Shown here: positions 5,366 through 6,844 of the stretch, piece by piece
Position numbering within the stretch: position 1 is the first letter of the stretch
How the letters are laid out: every line of letters starts with the position of its first letter
DNA from: Bifidobacteriaceae bacterium
Lineage (GTDB): Bacteria; Actinomycetota; Actinomycetes; Actinomycetales; WQXJ01
Assembly (NCBI GenBank): GCA_031266115.1
Contig: JAISBQ010000266.1
Coordinates: forward strand, 1-6,844
Direction: 5' to 3'
DNA: 6,844 nucleotides
Position numbers and translations under genes: made by a program
The notes under the pieces: generated by a model
Seen by the model: the letters and a program-made list of their open reading frames with translations, nothing else
What the model was told of the DNA's origin: nothing
The model's database searches: none

Positions 5366-5663
5366 GGTTGCGCGGGTGTAATCGGCCGACGGAAGCCAAG
5401 GAGTTGACTGGCTCACCCGTGTGAATCAGAGTGACGAACCTAGGGCTGGGATCGTCGATAGCTGCCGGGTCCCATGGGTACGCCCTGGCCGTCGTCTCCA
5501 CCGCTGGCGAGGAGGGTTCGATCGCGAACCTGAACCACCACCGGCGCGACACCAGGTAGCGGCGCAACCTGTTGAAATCGACTGCGCGTTCGCTCGCGGT
5601 CTGCTGGAGCTTGGCGTCCAAGCTCATCCGCAATGCTGCCGGGTCTGCTCGGTCGGTGGTCAT
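5274..5663 (-). pseudogene. Truncated AbiEii-type nucleotidyltransferase toxin
   Basis: The ATG at 5663 overlaps the AbiEi stop as ATGA, the standard abiE arrangement. The first 39 residues (MTTDRADPAALRMSLDAKLQ, then a segment ending DFNRLRRYLVS) match the usual AbiEii opening. Full toxins are about 250-300 residues and soon after this reach the GG-x-AL and R-x-T-x-DxD nucleotidyltransferase core. Here that core is absent: from about residue 40 the sequence reads RRWWFRFAIEPSS and then low-information text to a stop at 5274, antisense to the neighbouring gene. The real gene content probably ends near 5547. AbiEii proteins transfer nucleotides to tRNA or GTP-related targets and cause growth arrest; this copy should be inactive. 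An internal deletion rather than a plain 3' loss is possible. Confidence 0.65.
5313..5546. other. Scar-like interval between two truncated convergent genes
   Basis: This stretch separates the last recognisable part of the plus-strand partner gene from the last recognisable part of the minus-strand AbiEii gene. None of its six frames continues either family convincingly. It includes the hairpin GGTTCG-ATCG-CGAACC (5515-5530). A weak segment FRFAIEPSS in the AbiEii frame could be an internal AbiEii piece. I see no insertion sequence, tRNA or target duplication. Confidence 0.4.
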
Positions 5664-6253
5664 GTATCTGCTCCGATGGCGTGGAGCGCTCGTTCAATGC
5701 GCAGAGCGGCACGATCACCCAACTCATCGGCCCGCCACGCCAGTCCCCTAGATGTGACGAGACCGCGTTCGATGGCGTCTGTCACCGCGGCATCGGCCTC
5801 CTGCTGGATCGCTGCGTCTGCTGCCACGTCGAGCAGGGTTCTGGCGACGGTTGTGACCTTGAAGGCGGCGCGACGAACAATGTCACGGTCTGGCAAGACG
5901 CGTTTGAACAGTTTCACAGCGGGGTGGGCTTGGCGGAACCCTGGGGGGACCGTCATCGTGACTTGGGCCGGGTTGGCGAGCCCGATGTCGTGAATCACGA
6001 GCGCCGTGCCGTGCGACATCACCCCGCGCCCCCGGCTCCACAGGTCCCAACGCGCGTACTCGTCTTCGGGGCCAGCATCAATGCCGGGCAACCGGTAGAG
6101 ACCGCGACCGGCCCGCAGCCAGTTCCCGTGGTCGGCATGGTACTTCTGCCCCTGATGGGAATACCCAGCGTCAAGGGCCTGACGGGCCGTGAAGAACCCG
6201 CCCTGCACGCGCGCGACAGCCTCAAGTGCCTCCTTCGTACTGGCAACACTCAT
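5660..6253 (-). CDS. abiEi: AbiEi-family antitoxin (type IV toxin-antitoxin)
   Basis: A 197-residue, apparently complete protein. The N-terminal winged helix (residues 1-55) reads GGFFTARQALDAGYSHQGQK and then WLRAGRGLYRLPG, the hallmark opening of actinobacterial AbiEi-like antitoxins. The C-terminal domain includes ALVIHDIGLANPAQVTMTVP (84-103) and the TTVARTLLDVA segment (134-144) typical of the family. GGGGAG (6261-6266) is 7 bases before the ATG. AbiEi proteins repress their own promoter and counteract AbiEii without forming a stable complex. An inverted repeat upstream could be the operator. Because the toxin gene behind it is broken, this is probably now an orphan antitoxin or a plain regulator. 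Confidence 0.85.
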   Translation of the reverse strand: MSVASTKEALEAVARVQGGFFTARQALDAGYSHQGQKYHADHGNWLRAGRGLYRLPGIDAGPEDEYARWDLWSRGRGVMSHGTALVIHDIGLANPAQVTMTVPPGFRQAHPAVKLFKRVLPDRDIVRRAAFKVTTVARTLLDVAADAAIQQEADAAVTDAIERGLVTSRGLAWRADELGDRAALRIERALHAIGADT

Positions 6254-6275
6254 CAGCCGTCTCCCCGATTCGCGC

Positions 6276-6314
6276 CTTGTAGATTCACGCTGTCAGAATA
6301 CGCGATACTACAAG
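6276..6314 (-). promoter_or_regulatory. Inverted repeat and -10 element upstream of abiEi
   Basis: CTTGTAG (6276-6282) and CTACAAG (6308-6314) form a perfect 7-bp inverted repeat with a 25-base spacer. TAGTAT on the minus strand (6305-6310) fits TANNNT and overlaps the distal arm, placing a transcript start near 6298, about 45 bases before the gene. AbiEi proteins are known to bind inverted repeats at their promoter, so this is a good operator candidate. Confidence 0.5.
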
Positions 6315-6584
6315 ACTCGCCGCGCTTCGTGAGTAGACCTCCGGACAGCACCTCAGATCTCGACAGAAGTCCCAGGTGATCGAGGGATCATCAATGCTGC
6401 CAATGGCGGCATCGGCGAACAGAGTCACCAGGCTCGCACGCTGGTCTTCGCAGCGGCCGATGGCGGCATCGTCGGATTCGCGACTCTCATCCACCTTGGC
6501 CCGGAGCTGACGGGCCGCCTCACAACGCTCCGCGGCATCCAGAGCCCTACCTGCCCCAACGCGGCCCGCCGGCGTCGTTATCAC
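6285..6584 (-). CDS. Small hypothetical protein, doubtful
   Basis: A 99-residue frame starting with GTG. Its centre (AERCEAARQLRAKVDESRES and on to ITWDFC) has high G/C at third positions and a helical, charged character, which suggests it is or was coding. Its C-terminal residues overlap the abiEi promoter and inverted repeat, which argues that the true gene ends earlier or is decayed. The segment DAAIG occurs twice, from an exact 12-base repeat at 6403-6414 and 6460-6471. I do not recognise the family and see no ribosome binding site. Confidence 0.3.
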   Translation of the reverse strand: MITTPAGRVGAGRALDAAERCEAARQLRAKVDESRESDDAAIGRCEDQRASLVTLFADAAIGSIDDPSITWDFCRDLRCCPEVYSRSAASLVVSRILTA

Positions 6585-6594
6585 CCGGCGGAGT

Positions 6595-6720
6595 CTACGC
6601 CGGCACGCCGCGCTGGGAAGGCCCGCACGGGAGGTTGGGCAGCGTCACCGTGGCAACAGGCCGGGGCCACCCGACACTCACGACTCGGGAAGTCGGGATC
6701 TGTTCCCGATACTTGGGGAC
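6595..6720 (-). other. Possible C-terminal tail of a gene plus hairpin
   Basis: One minus-strand frame is open from the degraded end down to a TAG at 6595-6597 (VPKYREQIPTSRVVSVGW and onward to GVPA), with about 80 percent G/C at third positions, so it may be the end of a gene cut off by the window. I do not recognise it. AAGTCGGGA (6690-6698) pairs with TCCCGATACTT (6704-6714) over a 5-base loop with a 2-base bulge. Confidence 0.2.
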
Positions 6721-6844
6721 CAAGACCGCCCCCCCCCCAAACCCCACCCCCCCCGCCCAAAAACAGGCCCCCAAACGACGCCAACCCCAGACCCGCCCCG
6801 TACAACGGGGGGGCGCAACCCCAAGCGGGGCAGTGGGCCGCCGC
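6721..6844. other. Low-complexity C-rich end, probable sequencing artefact
   Basis: The sequence changes abruptly to runs of C separated by short A tracts: ten C at 6729-6738, eight C at 6747-6754, and seven G at 6807-6813. Base composition and texture differ from all the rest of the window. The pattern looks like a low-quality read end or poly-G artefact at a contig edge. Open frames across it (glycine-rich translations) should not be taken as genes. Confidence 0.65.

Noticed and set aside
5515..5530. GGTTCGATCGCGAACC considered as a tRNA T-arm
   Set aside because: It is a simple 6-bp inverted repeat; no acceptor, D or anticodon stems can be built around it.
5633..6379. Plus-strand frame of 248 residues opposite abiEi
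   Set aside because: It is antisense to a well-recognised AbiEi gene and crosses its promoter; no family features.
6581..6805. Glycine-rich minus-strand frame at the right end
   Set aside because: It is produced by C-runs that look like a sequencing artefact.

Overview
The window is high-GC DNA from an actinomycete-like bacterium (phylum Actinomycetota, inferred). The evidence is strong G/C bias at third codon positions, TANNNT-type -10 elements, starts that look leaderless, and gene families (DrrAB-like exporter, PadR, VapBC, wHTH-nucleotidyltransferase, AbiE) that commonly occur together in such genomes. Both ends look like contig or element edges. The left 430 bases hold no recognisable gene. 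The right 120 bases collapse into C-runs that probably are not genuine sequence.

Layout, left to right. 1-433: non-coding, repeat- and hairpin-rich. 434-1059 (minus): a VapBC-type toxin-antitoxin pair with a 4-base overlap. 1237-3623 (minus): a three-gene efflux operon transcribed PadR regulator, ABC ATPase, ABC-2 permease. 3750-4396 (minus): a second toxin-antitoxin pair, a PIN toxin with a FitA/VapB-like antitoxin. 4397-4571: a divergent promoter region rich in palindromes. 4572-5198 (plus): a winged-helix plus nucleotidyltransferase fusion protein. 5153-5365 (plus): an overlapping, apparently truncated partner gene. 5313-5546: a scar-like stretch. 5663 back to about 5547 (minus): the 5' stub of an AbiEii toxin gene. 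5660-6253 (minus): an intact AbiEi antitoxin gene. 6254-6720: a weak ORF and hairpins. 6721-6844: low complexity.

How the genes work together. The PadR repressor probably senses a small molecule or stress and controls its own operon through a palindrome over its -35 box; the ATPase and permease would form a drug or lipid exporter. Around this operon sit four toxin-antitoxin or related modules: two PIN-type, one nucleotidyltransferase plus putative HEPN partner, and one AbiE. The last two face each other and both lose their 3' portions in the same short interval. This suggests that one deletion or replacement disarmed two convergent defence-type modules at once while leaving the AbiEi antitoxin and the nucleotidyltransferase intact. 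A 20-base exact copy of the second vapB/vapC junction lies just beyond the first pair, which suggests a relic of a further cassette. I see no clear new system. The best leads are the double truncation, the relic junction and the unexplained left end.
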